64,000 bases of DNA, taken from assembly GCA_020073705.1 (NCBI GenBank), contig JAIQES010000023.1:1-64000 (forward strand). Direction: 5' to 3'. Below the pieces are notes generated by a model, which was not told the DNA's origin, did not search any database, and was given only the letters and a program-made list of their open reading frames with translations. This DNA comes from Terriglobia bacterium (GTDB lineage Bacteria > Acidobacteriota > Terriglobia > Acidiferrales > UBA7541). The stretch's first letter is position 1. Every line of letters starts with the position of its first letter. Shown here in pieces: positions 54,853-63,688 of the stretch. Made by a program: the position numbers and the translations under genes.

Positions 54853-57729
54853 TCAGTCGTCGCCCGGCGTGCTGACCACTTCCGAGATGGATTGTTTGGC
54901 GTGGATGGCGTTCATGATTCTTTCGGGAGTAATAGGCAGCTCCTTAATCCACACGCCGGTTGCATTGGCGATCGCGTGGGCCACGGCGGCGAGCACCGTA
55001 CACGTGCTTCCCTCGCCGATCTCCTTGGCCCCAAAAGGACCTTCCGGCTCGTAGGAATCCACTATGCCGCTGAAGACCTCGGGAGCGTCTTTGATCGTCA
55101 TCATCAGGTAACCGTGGAGGTTTGGGTTCAGGATATGGCCCATTTTGTCGAACTGCACGTCTTCCATGACGGTCTCGCTCGCGCCCATGACCATTGAACC
55201 CTCGACCTGCCCATGCACCATTTGCGGATTGATCGGAGTACCGCAGTCGTGGAAATCGGTGAACCGCTCGACCTTCACTTTGCCGGTTTCCAAGTCCACC
55301 GAGACCTCGCACACGGAACTTCCAAAGGAATAGGCGGGGCTGGTACCAACCGTGCCTCCTTTGAAATCCCCGCCCAGCCCATCGGGCGGTTTGTAACAAC
55401 CGGTGCCAACAAGCGGCCCCCGATCGTTGAAGTACTTTCGGGCTACCTCTTCCCAGGGCACGCTGCGTGTCTCATCACCCGCCACAACCATTCTGGCATC
55501 CCGCAGCAGCTTCACCTCGCCCTCGCTGCATCCGAGGATCGCCGCCGCATACGGCTTCATTTTTTCCACCACCATCGTCGCCGCGTGCTTGACGGCATTG
55601 CCGCCCATAAGGGTTACGCGTGAAGAGTATGCGCCCAGATCAATGGGCGAGATGTCGCTGTCCTCGCAGCGGGTGCGGATACGGGAGGGTGGAATACCCA
55701 ACTCCTCAGCGGCGACTTGCACCATGACCGTTTCGCCTCCTTGCCCGATTTCGGCCGCCCCGATCATCACGATCACAGCCATGCCATCCTCGTTCACCTT
55801 GACTATCGCATTGGCATGGGGAAAGATCGATTTCTTCACGAATGGCTCTCGGCCTTTTTCATGCGAGAGCTGCACTTGGCCTCGATAAATGGCGTAGCCA
55901 GCTCCCGAGACGAACCCTCCTGAGCCGATTCCAATCCCTCGGCCTTTTGGCAGCTTGCCGAACTTTTCCTTCCAGCCCGACTTCTCGCGCGCGGCCAGGA
56001 GCGTCGCCGTGAGCTCGCAGCTCTTGATGTCCAGATCGTTGACCGTCAAGGTGTTGGGAGTCATGGAGTTGCGCAGCCGAATCTCGATGGGATCAATTCC
56101 GAGATCTTCCGCGATCATATTGAACAATAATTCAAAGGCAAAGCGCGGCTGGGGCACGCCGTGCCCGCGAAAGGCCCCGCAGGCAGGCTTGTTCGTCATA
56201 ACCCGATAGCCGTGGTATTGGTAGTTGGGAATGTGATAGAGCGTCGGCATCATGCTGCCCGCATAATAGGCGGTGGCCACTCCGAAGGAAGTGTAGGCCC
56301 CGCCGTCCAGATAGATCTCGCTCTGGAAGGCCTTGATCTTACCGTCGCGGTCCACGCCCAGCTTCATCTTCATATGCTGCTTGTGACGCCCGCGACCGTA
56401 GTGCATCATCTGCTCGCGCGTAAAGGTCATCCGCACCGGCCGTCCTGTAATCCTGCTCAAGATGGCGGAGCAAAGGTCCAGTGGCGAAGTGGCCGCCTTG
56501 CATCCGAAGCCTCCGCCCACCGCCGGGCGAATGACCCGTATTTTGCCCAGCGGAATGTGGAGCACGTGGGCCAGCATGTACTGCACGTAATGCGGAGCCT
56601 GCGTGGAGGTATAGAGCACCAGTGTGCCGTCATATTCCCAGTAGGCCATTGCAGCGTGCGGTTCCAGTGGCTGTTGCTGGGTGTTGTTCCCGATAAACGT
56701 TTCTTCCCGAATGTGGTCCGAATCGGCAAAACCCTTCTCGAGGTCGCCAAAGGTTTGCTCGACCACCGTGTTGATGTTCCTCTTGTAACGCTCATGAAGC
56801 TGGGGAGCTCCCTCAGCGATGGCTTCCATAGCATCCAGCACCGGGGGCAGTTCTTCATATTCCACCTCAATCAGCCCGAGGGCTTTCTCCGCTGTTCTCT
56901 CGTCCACTGCTGCCACCGCCGCCACATTGTCCCCTTCGTGCAGAACCTTATCCTTCGCCAGGACATATTCGTCGTAGCGAGCGGGCGAAACACCGTACTT
57001 CGTATCCGGCACATCAGCCCCCGTGATGACTGCCAAAACACCCGGCAGCGCCTTGGCTTTGGAAACGTCAATGCGCTTGATCCGGCCATGCGCAATGGGC
57101 GAACCCAGGATCTTGCCATGAATCATGTTCGACCGCGCGATGTCGGCGGTGTACTGCGCCCGGCCCGTGACTTTGTCGGCGGCGTCCACGCGCGGCATGG
57201 AAAGCGTTATGCTGTTGAAGCGGCTGTTCTCGGCCACGACCTCCTTTTTGGCGCAGGTGCCGTCGTCGCGGTAGTTCTCACATCGCTGGACGGCCCGAAT
57301 GATGCCCGTGTAACCCGTGCAACGACACAAGTTGCCTGCCAGACCGTCTTTGATTTCCTGCACCGTGGGCCGAGGATTCTTTTCTAGCAGCGCGACCGAG
57401 GACAGGATCATCCCGGGGGTACAGTAACCGCACTGAACCGCGCCTTCCTCGACGAACGCTTTCTGGATGGGCGCCAGTTTTCCGTTGTGCGCGACGCCCT
57501 CAATAGTGGTGATTTGCTTGCCCTCCATTTGGCTGGCCAGCAAGAGGCAACTATTCATCGGCTCGCCATCCACCAGCACGGTGCAGGCGCCGCAGTCGCC
57601 CAAATTGCAGCCCTTCTTGGTTCCGGTCAGATTCAGCTTGTCCCGCAAGACATCCGCCAGGATCTCGCCCGGTGCAATCGACACCGCCCGATCGTAACCG
57701 TTAACCGTTAACGTGTATGTCCGTATCAT
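54853..57729 (-). CDS. Molybdenum hydroxylase, fused [2Fe-2S] and Mo-cofactor chain
   Basis: 958 aa. Residues 1 to about 165 form the two [2Fe-2S] domains: GCNLGDCGACTV with a fourth Cys in MNSC, and QCGYCTPGM with LCRCTGY. From about 185 comes the xanthine-oxidase-type Mo domain: GRAQYTADI, GGGFGCKAATSP, ACGAFRGHGVPQ, GAAEIGQGG, and the active-site Glu in FGAKEIGEGS. Separate small and large subunits are commoner, so this is a fusion. With the FAD chain upstream it forms a complete electron path. It resembles 4-hydroxybenzoyl-CoA-reductase-type enzymes more than CO dehydrogenase, which has an AYRCSYR loop; the substrate is not proven. Confidence 0.9.
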   Translation of the reverse strand: MIRTYTLTVNGYDRAVSIAPGEILADVLRDKLNLTGTKKGCNLGDCGACTVLVDGEPMNSCLLLASQMEGKQITTIEGVAHNGKLAPIQKAFVEEGAVQCGYCTPGMILSSVALLEKNPRPTVQEIKDGLAGNLCRCTGYTGIIRAVQRCENYRDDGTCAKKEVVAENSRFNSITLSMPRVDAADKVTGRAQYTADIARSNMIHGKILGSPIAHGRIKRIDVSKAKALPGVLAVITGADVPDTKYGVSPARYDEYVLAKDKVLHEGDNVAAVAAVDERTAEKALGLIEVEYEELPPVLDAMEAIAEGAPQLHERYKRNINTVVEQTFGDLEKGFADSDHIREETFIGNNTQQQPLEPHAAMAYWEYDGTLVLYTSTQAPHYVQYMLAHVLHIPLGKIRVIRPAVGGGFGCKAATSPLDLCSAILSRITGRPVRMTFTREQMMHYGRGRHKQHMKMKLGVDRDGKIKAFQSEIYLDGGAYTSFGVATAYYAGSMMPTLYHIPNYQYHGYRVMTNKPACGAFRGHGVPQPRFAFELLFNMIAEDLGIDPIEIRLRNSMTPNTLTVNDLDIKSCELTATLLAAREKSGWKEKFGKLPKGRGIGIGSGGFVSGAGYAIYRGQVQLSHEKGREPFVKKSIFPHANAIVKVNEDGMAVIVMIGAAEIGQGGETVMVQVAAEELGIPPSRIRTRCEDSDISPIDLGAYSSRVTLMGGNAVKHAATMVVEKMKPYAAAILGCSEGEVKLLRDARMVVAGDETRSVPWEEVARKYFNDRGPLVGTGCYKPPDGLGGDFKGGTVGTSPAYSFGSSVCEVSVDLETGKVKVERFTDFHDCGTPINPQMVHGQVEGSMVMGASETVMEDVQFDKMGHILNPNLHGYLMMTIKDAPEVFSGIVDSYEPEGPFGAKEIGEGSTCTVLAAVAHAIANATGVWIKELPITPERIMNAIHAKQSISEVVSTPGDD

Positions 57730-58607
57730 TGCTGTCCTCCAAGAGCCCGTTGTCGTGCGCTATCAAGTGCTCGACGCGTCAAGACGCTGACCAGTTCCTG
57801 CCGGTAAACAGCAGAACTGCGGATGTCCGAAATTGGTTTCGAAATTTTCGCGGCCTCCTCTGCTGCCCGGCGAAACGCCGCCTTGTCAGCGGCTTTGCCC
57901 ACCAGGGCCGCCTTTGCCGCTTTCACCAGCAGGGGGATGGGGGCCACCGCTCCCAGGCAGACGCGGGCATCTTGGATGATGCCCTTCTGATCCAGCAAAA
58001 GACTGGCCGCCACCGCCGCAACGGAGCAGCCGTTGGCCTCCCGCAACGCGAACGGAACGTAGGCCGCGCCGAACCGCGGCGGAGGATAGGGCAGGCGAAT
58101 CTCCGTGAGGATCTCCTCATCCCTCCGGACCGTTTTTCGCGGGCCGAGAAAGAAGTCCTCCAGCGGCACCTCTCGTTCTCCGGATAACGACCACAAGATT
58201 ACGGAGGCCTTCAACACGGTCAAAATCGGCGGCAGGTCTCCCGACGGAACGGCGCTGGCAATGTTGCCGCCCACAGTGGCCATGTTGCGGATTTGCGGCA
58301 CTGCCATATCCCGGACCGCATCCAGGATAGCCGGGAAGCGCTCCCAAATCGTTGTCGAGGCCCAGAGCTGGTGGGGCGTGGTAAGCGCTCCCATGCGCAG
58401 GCTCCCGTTGGTTGTCGCAAGACCACGTAAAGCGGCGATTCGATTGAGGGAAACGACATGGTTCGTGCCAACTCGGCCCGTCTTCAAGTCCACCAGCAGG
58501 TCGGTTCCTCCGGCCATCAAGCGGGCGTTGGGCGCGTACCGCGCCATGCATTCCGAGGCTTCCTTCAAAGTGTTCGCCTCATGGAACTCGATATCAGTTA
58601 AAAGCAC
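57726..58607 (-). CDS. Molybdenum hydroxylase FAD-binding subunit
   Basis: 293 aa of the CoxM/XdhB type. The FAD loop motifs ARLMAGGTDLLVDLK (about 28-42) and TVGGNIASAVPSGDLPP (about 116-132) are present, with the C-terminal CO-dehydrogenase-flavoprotein domain from about 180 (RFGAAYVPFALREANGCSVAAVAASL). Its stop overlaps the start of the Fe-S/Mo gene (ATGA), so both are made together. It is the first gene of the operon. No CoxF/XdhC-like maturation factor is adjacent. Confidence 0.9.
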   Translation of the reverse strand: MLLTDIEFHEANTLKEASECMARYAPNARLMAGGTDLLVDLKTGRVGTNHVVSLNRIAALRGLATTNGSLRMGALTTPHQLWASTTIWERFPAILDAVRDMAVPQIRNMATVGGNIASAVPSGDLPPILTVLKASVILWSLSGEREVPLEDFFLGPRKTVRRDEEILTEIRLPYPPPRFGAAYVPFALREANGCSVAAVAASLLLDQKGIIQDARVCLGAVAPIPLLVKAAKAALVGKAADKAAFRRAAEEAAKISKPISDIRSSAVYRQELVSVLTRRALDSARQRALGGQQ

Positions 58608-58724
58608 AGTTTTCCCTCCCTAGGCCTGAATCGTTGGTCAGATGTCACGGAATTGACTGCGAGCACGTCGAACGACTCGTCCTTTTCGCATGTTAAGAAA
58701 TATTTTCGAACCAGCGTTCAGTTC

Positions 58725-58763
58725 ATGGAATTTCTGCCCAATTGGGCCCAATTTCAATTCCAT
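58725..58763. repeat. Nested palindromes upstream of the molybdenum-hydroxylase operon
   Basis: Outer arms ATGGAATT (58725-58732) and AATTCCAT (58756-58763) enclose GCCCAATTGGGC (58736-58747), which overlaps AATTGGGCCCAATT (58740-58753). It lies about 120-155 bases upstream of the FAD-subunit start and 60 bases after the methyltransferase stop. It may be an operator or, less likely, a terminator. Confidence 0.6.
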
Positions 58764-58821
58764 GCACGAACATACGCCAGCCGGCCTATCGTGTCAATCT
58801 CAGGTAGTGGTACAGTTTGGC

Positions 58822-60363
58822 TTAGGCAAGCTTTCGATAGGGAATTTCTTCTCGCATTAATCGCTTGCAGGTTATCAACTCAATTTCAATGTCCTGTTCC
58901 CGTTTTAGGCGGGCAACTTCGGCTTGAGCGCCCTTGGTAAAATCGAACGCTATTATTAGGCCGCGTTTGTCCTTCTCACGTTCCAGCACGCCGACGAAGT
59001 TATCTATGACTGGTCTGCCCACAGACTCTATCTGTTTGACCTGAATCGGATGATTTTCCATAAATGTGAAACCATCAATGCCCATGTCCGCTATCTTTCG
59101 AGGACTGTGCCGCCCTTGCACGGCGTCCACAGCCCATGTCTGAAATTCCCGCCAGTCCAAGTCGTGAAGTTGTCTCTCATTTTCCACCATGCCGTGAATC
59201 TGAGTTATCGGAGCACCAATTTTTCGCAGCCGGTTTTCCACGACACGAATAGCGGATTGCGAAATGTCGATCCCGATCCAGCGGCGTGCAAGCCTTTGAG
59301 CAGCTTCTAAGGTTGTACCGCAGCCACAGAATGCATCTAGGACAACATCTCCAGGATTACTGCTCGCCTTGATAATCCTCTCCAGTAGAGCGACAGGTTT
59401 CTGTGTCGGGTATCCAACTGATTCACGAGCCGACTTGGATAGACCGCCAAGAGAAGGAACATCCTCCCAAATCGAATCCACCGGAACTCCCTTCAATTCC
59501 TTTTCGTAACGTTTAAGTTTCGGTACGCCCCCACCGTCAGAGATGTAAATTCTTCCATCCCGGTATAATCGTTCAAGCTCTCTTGGTTTTCTCATCCAGT
59601 GCCGTCCCCTGCCGATCTTTGCAGGGTCGAATCCTCGCCACACTTCCCCAGTTTCTCCGTTGCGGAGTCCTGCGCCCGTGATGTCAGCACGCCAATGCTT
59701 GCCTCGCGTTGCGACATACTCGTCCTCGAAGATAAAGTATTTGTCGAGGTACGCCTTTGGGTACGGCTTTAATTCGACATTAAAGATTGGTTTCCCGCCG
59801 TTGGAGTAGCGAAACAAATTGTCGTGGATATGCCCGAAACCATGAGTATCGGTGTGAGCCGTGGTCCTGCGCCAGATGATCTCGTTTTGAAAATTGTTGT
59901 ACCCAAAAATCTTGTCCATTTCTACTTTCATGTAATGACAGATATGCCAGTCAAGATGCAGGTAGAAGGTTCCTGTAGCCTTTAACTTCGCCTGCATTTT
60001 TCTAATTCGATCCGCCAGATAGCTCAGATACGTTTGTATCCCGCCCTTCCAGCGATCCTCAAAGGCATAGTGCTCTGCTTCTTCTCCCCAAAAGGTCTCG
60101 TAATACCGCTGACTGTAAAAAGGCGGATCAATGTAGATCAAGTCCACGGAACCATCCGGGATCAAATCCAACATGCTTAGACAATCGCCACGGTAGAGAT
60201 GATTCGAGACATCAATGTTCAACAGAGACAGTTGCGCCACACGCTCCAATCTGTTTGCTGGCGCTTGCGAAATTGCTGGTGGAGGTGAAGCTAAAGTAAC
60301 AGGCTCCGCACTTGGAATGCACACGTCAGCTGCGAATGTGATGAAGTCGTTACTACTCGACAT
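58822..60363 (-). CDS. DNA methyltransferase fused to an Mrr-like nuclease domain
   Basis: 513 aa from ATG 60363 (AGGAG 7 bases upstream; a GTG two codons earlier is also open). It is an N6-adenine/N4-cytosine beta-class methylase: catalytic motif IV DPPF (79-82) comes first and the AdoMet-binding DAFCGCGTT (343-351) later, with a target-recognition insert between. The C-terminal domain (about 415-513) looks like an Mrr/PD-(D/E)xK nuclease fold: ADMGIDGFTF and PIQVKQ (Asp 430 and QxK 441-443). It may be a single-chain restriction-modification enzyme or a methylase with a degenerate nuclease. Codon use is more AT-rich than neighbours and mobile-element remnants lie beside it, suggesting transfer. 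Confidence 0.88.
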   Translation of the reverse strand: MSSSNDFITFAADVCIPSAEPVTLASPPPAISQAPANRLERVAQLSLLNIDVSNHLYRGDCLSMLDLIPDGSVDLIYIDPPFYSQRYYETFWGEEAEHYAFEDRWKGGIQTYLSYLADRIRKMQAKLKATGTFYLHLDWHICHYMKVEMDKIFGYNNFQNEIIWRRTTAHTDTHGFGHIHDNLFRYSNGGKPIFNVELKPYPKAYLDKYFIFEDEYVATRGKHWRADITGAGLRNGETGEVWRGFDPAKIGRGRHWMRKPRELERLYRDGRIYISDGGGVPKLKRYEKELKGVPVDSIWEDVPSLGGLSKSARESVGYPTQKPVALLERIIKASSNPGDVVLDAFCGCGTTLEAAQRLARRWIGIDISQSAIRVVENRLRKIGAPITQIHGMVENERQLHDLDWREFQTWAVDAVQGRHSPRKIADMGIDGFTFMENHPIQVKQIESVGRPVIDNFVGVLEREKDKRGLIIAFDFTKGAQAEVARLKREQDIEIELITCKRLMREEIPYRKLA

Positions 60364-60372
60364 TGGCACACT

Positions 60373-60396
60373 CCTGTGCTAATTTCGGAGCACAGG
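60373..60396. promoter_or_regulatory. Hairpin covering the methyltransferase ribosome-binding site
   Basis: Read on the leftward strand, CCTGTGCT, loop CCGAAATT, AGCACAGG form an 8-bp perfect stem, and AGG is part of the AGGAG Shine-Dalgarno that ends 7 bases before ATG 60363. Folding would partly hide the ribosome site. It could limit methyltransferase translation. Confidence 0.6.
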
Positions 60397-60408
60397 CTAG
60401 TGCCCAAG

Positions 60409-60433
60409 ACCCCGACTGCAATCGGGGTTTTTT
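60409..60433 (+). terminator. Rightward intrinsic terminator antisense to the methyltransferase leader
   Basis: ACCCCGA, loop CTGCA/A, TCGGGGT then TTTTTA. It is 7-bp stem plus T-run on the rightward strand. No rightward gene ends before it, so it may stop antisense transcription, or the stem may act in the leftward leader. Confidence 0.7.
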
Positions 60434-60436
60434 ACT

Positions 60437-60661
60437 TTAGGCCGCAATATTAGCACTTCTGTCCAGCAAGGAAACTACTTCCTCAATCGACCAGACGTGA
60501 TCTGCGATCCCAGCTTCCATCGCGGGAGTGACGCGCAAGGTTTGATGAATCCGGCAGAAATTGTAGTGCATGTAGTGAAGGGCAATCGCCCAAATATGAT
60601 TATCTACTTTTTTGGGCGGGTGGCCCGGCCTTTTAATTCTTCCTTGCGGATGAGAGCGCAC
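60437..60661 (-). pseudogene. IS1-like transposase C-terminal fragment
   Basis: 74 codons, PPKKVDNHIWAIALHYMHYN then FCRIHQTLRVTPAMEAGIAD and VWSIEEVVSLLD. These match the C-terminus of the DDE transposases annotated as IS1-like (FSKKxxNHxxAxALHFMHYNFxRIHxTLRVTPAMAAG). The catalytic N-terminal part is missing and the upstream residues look out of frame. It is a fossil abutting the RAYT/REP element. Confidence 0.78.
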
Positions 60662-60715
60662 GACGGGATGATACCACTTCCATACGTTCGCTCGGAGTTA
60701 TGATACTAGGTTTGG

Positions 60716-60914
60716 GGTGCCCCGTTCTTGTGCGCTCCTGCGGACAAGGGCGGGGTTCTTGGCTGGAGAGTTCATGCCCAAAGGATTGAGACGCCGGTAC
60801 GGACAAGGTCACCTCCACTTTATCACCTGTAGCTGTTACCGGCGTTTGCCGCTGTTCGCTTCGGCTCGTTCAAAGAAAGCCCCAGCCTTCAAAAACCGAA
60901 GACTGGGGCACCCC
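60716..60914. mobile_element. REP-like element with inverted ends and a truncated RAYT
   Basis: GGGGTGCCCC (60716-60725) and GGGGCACCCC (60905-60914) are inverted copies 199 bases apart. Just inside the left end CCCCGTTCTTG pairs with CAAGGGCGGGG (two mismatches). At the right end GCCCCAGCCTTC (60879-60890) and GAAGACTGGGGC (60898-60909) form a 12-bp stem with one mismatch. The enclosed frame encodes a RAYT N-terminus. This is the structure of a REP-type palindromic element next to its tyrosine transposase. Confidence 0.65.
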
Positions 60915-60932
60915 TCACTTCAAAGTTGCTAA
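60774..60932 (+). pseudogene. REP-associated tyrosine transposase (RAYT) N-terminal fragment
   Basis: ATG 60774 opens MPKGLRRRYGQGHLHFITCS, then CYRRLPLFASAR, the standard Y1-transposase N-terminus with the His of the HUH-like HLHFITCS. After about 33 codons it runs into the hairpin repeat and ends after 52 codons. The catalytic Tyr region is lost, so it is inactive. Confidence 0.8.
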
Positions 60933-61074
60933 AAGGCCGGCCACCCGCGCTTGTTGGAAGAGCGAATCACGGTTACCTGTGATATTGTCTCCACCAGACA
61001 TCGTCAGCGACTGGGACAATTCCGAGTCCGGCAACCGGGCGGGAGACCCTACGATGCGTTGAAAAGGACACCAT

Positions 61075-61521
61075 ATGAAGATTCTTCTTGCGATCGATGA
61101 TTCCAAGTTCTCAGAAGCAGCAATACAAATGGTGGTTGGGCAAGCTCGGCCGCAGGAAACAGAAGTGCGGGTCCTGCATGTGCTTTTGCCGCCTTCTCTT
61201 TTGCTCGGCCGCGAAATGGGAGGTTACGATCCCGAGTTCGAGGCAGTCTGGAAAGCCCAACGAGAGCAAGCCAAAGCACTGGTAACAAAAGCCACCGGGA
61301 TATTGCGCACCTCGGGTTTTAATGTCACGTCAACCCTCGAAGAGGGTGATCCTAAGTCAAAAATCATCGATCTCGCCTCGAAGTGGAACGCCGACTTGAT
61401 CGTACTCGGCTCCCATGGACGAAGGGGTTTAGACCGCTTCTTGATGGGAAGTGTAGCCGAAGCTGTGGCCCGCCATGCTAAATGCTCCGTGGAAATAGTC
61501 CGAGTTCCTGCTGCACGATAA
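61075..61521 (+). CDS. Universal stress protein (UspA family)
   Basis: 148 aa, ATG 61075 with AAAGGACA upstream. The fold begins KILLAIDDSKFSEAA. The ATP-binding signature is intact: G-x2-G-x9-G-S in LGSHGRRGLDRFLMGSVAE, so it is of the nucleotide-binding type. It is homodimeric in the family and made in stress or stationary phase. It stands alone, convergent with the Fe-S oxidoreductase. Confidence 0.92.
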   Translation: MKILLAIDDSKFSEAAIQMVVGQARPQETEVRVLHVLLPPSLLLGREMGGYDPEFEAVWKAQREQAKALVTKATGILRTSGFNVTSTLEEGDPKSKIIDLASKWNADLIVLGSHGRRGLDRFLMGSVAEAVARHAKCSVEIVRVPAAR

Positions 61522-61659
61522 ATGCCTTCATTCTGCGTTCCGACATAGGCGTCTGATAGCTTCCGTTGGCTCGGCGTCCATGGTTTGCTGGTGCGTTCTA
61601 CGTTGCCTGGCGTCACCTACTCTGGCACAAACATGTTTGACACACATGGACATCCACGA

Positions 61660-63609
61660 TCAAGCAATAGTCTCAGGCTTTCCATTGCCGCTCCCCTTTT
61701 TTAAGCGACTCGCAACAATTTCGGCAAGGTCAAGAATAGCGATATCGTCACGTTTCGCATGAACGGCTGCATCGCGAAGCATAATGGGGCAGTATGGGCA
61801 GGCAACCGCGACCGTGGACGCCCCCGTTTCTGCAATCTGCGAAAATCGTTTTTGGTTCACTCGCTCTGCTGATTGTTCACGGCGGTCGTCAGTTATAAAA
61901 AGCTGCGCGCCCCCTGCCCCACAGCAGAACGTGTTTTGGCCATGATGTCTTGTTTCCGTAACTGAAACTCCGCAACTGTGGAGGATCTGCCTGGGCGCTT
62001 GGGTGATCCCTCGCCCCCTGGCAAGATAACATGGGTCGTGATACGTCACCGATCCGGGAGACGGCTCGAGGCGGAGCTTCGGAAGCAGACCCTCGATCAG
62101 TTCCGAATGATGTACCACGCGTATACCGAGCGCTGCATAGGAGTTGATCTGCCGGTAGTCCTTGTCCAGCATCGTCGTGCAATGGGGGCAGCACGAAACA
62201 ATTTTCTTGACGCCATTTTGGGCCAGGGTTTTCGTCAATTCTTCCGCTAATTGCAGGTAGAGGTATTCGTTGCCACCGCGCCGCGCCGGTTCTCCGCAGC
62301 AGGACTCCCGCGACAGTACGCCCCAAGACAGACTGGCTGAGTCAAGAATCCGCTTCATAGCAAACGCCACGTCCTGACCGTGTGGATCGAAATTCAAGCC
62401 GCAACCTAGCCAGAAAAGCCATTCTTGCTTTCCATCAAAGATTGGAAACTGTTTCCCTTCTATGAACTTCTTCCGGGTATCTTGCGTGATTCCCCAGGGG
62501 TTGTGCGGGGCCCGCTCCATGGTCGTAAACAGCGTCACGACCTTGTCGTTTGAGACCCGGCCCTCGCTGACTAAGCCCCGCCGGAGGTCTAGGATCTTGC
62601 GTCCCACGTGCTCGATACCAACTGGACAGACATACTCGCAGGCCCCGCAGGACAGGCACTGGAACAAGTCCTGTTCTTGAATGCAGACGGACCCTGCGTC
62701 TTTCTCTGCAGAGGTTCCGGCAATGACGTCACCGCCATGAAGAAGCCCTCTCTGCATGTCGAGGATGATTTCTTTGGGGCTAAGGGATCCGCCAATTTGG
62801 TTTGCGGGACAAAATTCAGTGCAGCGCCCGCACTCCACACAGGCGTTCACGTCGAGCACGTCCTTCCAACTGAGCTCCTTGAAGCGCACCAGGCCCAGGT
62901 CTTCACCATCTTCTCGAAGAGCCCGGACTCGGCTGGTCGTTTCAGGACGGAAGAAAACGGCGAAAGGGGCAAGGACGAGATGCAAGTGTTTTGACCGTGG
63001 AATGACAACGAGCAGGGCAAGGAACGAAAGCGTGTGAACCCACCAGTTTATTTTCCATGCCGTGCTCGGAACGGGGAACGTCTTCCACCCCAACAAATAG
63101 GTCACCATGAGCAGAGAAATCAGGATAGCGACAAGTCCCGATGTGGCGGAAAGTGCTCCAAGAGCTTTAGGCCTTAAGACGAATCGGCGGAACGAGAGAG
63201 CGATCATGCCAAGGAGCACGGCAATGGCCCAAACGGCGGCGAAGACACCATAAAACCCCGGCGCATTATCGGCGTGTTCGAGTCCACGTATGCCGAGAGA
63301 AAGATGTCTTAGGCTAACCCATGCGAAAGCGGCAAAACCCCAAACGACTAGCGCGTGAAAAATTCCGGCGACTGGCCGGTCGCGCACAACGCGGGATTGC
63401 AAGGCAACCTCGACAAAAATTCTCCAGAGTCGTTTCCCGACCGGTCCTGTAGGAATATTCCAGGGCTTGGGGAAATGCGAAAAGAGCCGCTGATTGAGCG
63501 TTCTGCAAAAGAGCCAAAGGCTCACGCCAGTCAGCGTTAGGAATACCACTCTTTGCGCGACATCGGAGAAAAGAACTGCGCCGAGGAGGGCAGGGATCAG
63601 GACCATCAC
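61660..63609 (-). CDS. Membrane Fe-S oxidoreductase (NarI-like / HdrD-like fusion)
   Basis: 649 aa. Five hydrophobic spans (about 5-35, 80-100, 122-145, 155-175, 190-205) form a nitrate-reductase-gamma-like cytochrome domain, with His residues in FHALVVWG and WWVHTLSF as likely haem ligands. Two [4Fe-4S] sites follow: CVECGRCTEFCP (about 262-273) and CLSCGACEYVCP. Two CCG (DUF224) domains end the protein: ESCCGEP with SCCPHC, and TFCCGAGG with ACPYC. It probably passes electrons between membrane quinones and a soluble or thiol/acyl partner. A Met repeat makes the exact start 63609 or 63606. Confidence 0.88.
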   Translation of the reverse strand: MMVLIPALLGAVLFSDVAQRVVFLTLTGVSLWLFCRTLNQRLFSHFPKPWNIPTGPVGKRLWRIFVEVALQSRVVRDRPVAGIFHALVVWGFAAFAWVSLRHLSLGIRGLEHADNAPGFYGVFAAVWAIAVLLGMIALSFRRFVLRPKALGALSATSGLVAILISLLMVTYLLGWKTFPVPSTAWKINWWVHTLSFLALLVVIPRSKHLHLVLAPFAVFFRPETTSRVRALREDGEDLGLVRFKELSWKDVLDVNACVECGRCTEFCPANQIGGSLSPKEIILDMQRGLLHGGDVIAGTSAEKDAGSVCIQEQDLFQCLSCGACEYVCPVGIEHVGRKILDLRRGLVSEGRVSNDKVVTLFTTMERAPHNPWGITQDTRKKFIEGKQFPIFDGKQEWLFWLGCGLNFDPHGQDVAFAMKRILDSASLSWGVLSRESCCGEPARRGGNEYLYLQLAEELTKTLAQNGVKKIVSCCPHCTTMLDKDYRQINSYAALGIRVVHHSELIEGLLPKLRLEPSPGSVTYHDPCYLARGRGITQAPRQILHSCGVSVTETRHHGQNTFCCGAGGAQLFITDDRREQSAERVNQKRFSQIAETGASTVAVACPYCPIMLRDAAVHAKRDDIAILDLAEIVASRLKKGSGNGKPETIA

Positions 63610-63688
63610 GAATCTCTCCTATACTTTTTCCTTTTTCAAATCTGGCCACAAAATAAGTCTGGGCCCAGTCGCGGTTCACAACCCGTTT

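Noticed and set aside
56161-57387. 408-codon rightward open frame
   Set aside because: Antisense to the molybdenum-hydroxylase chain with intact Fe-S and Mo motifs.
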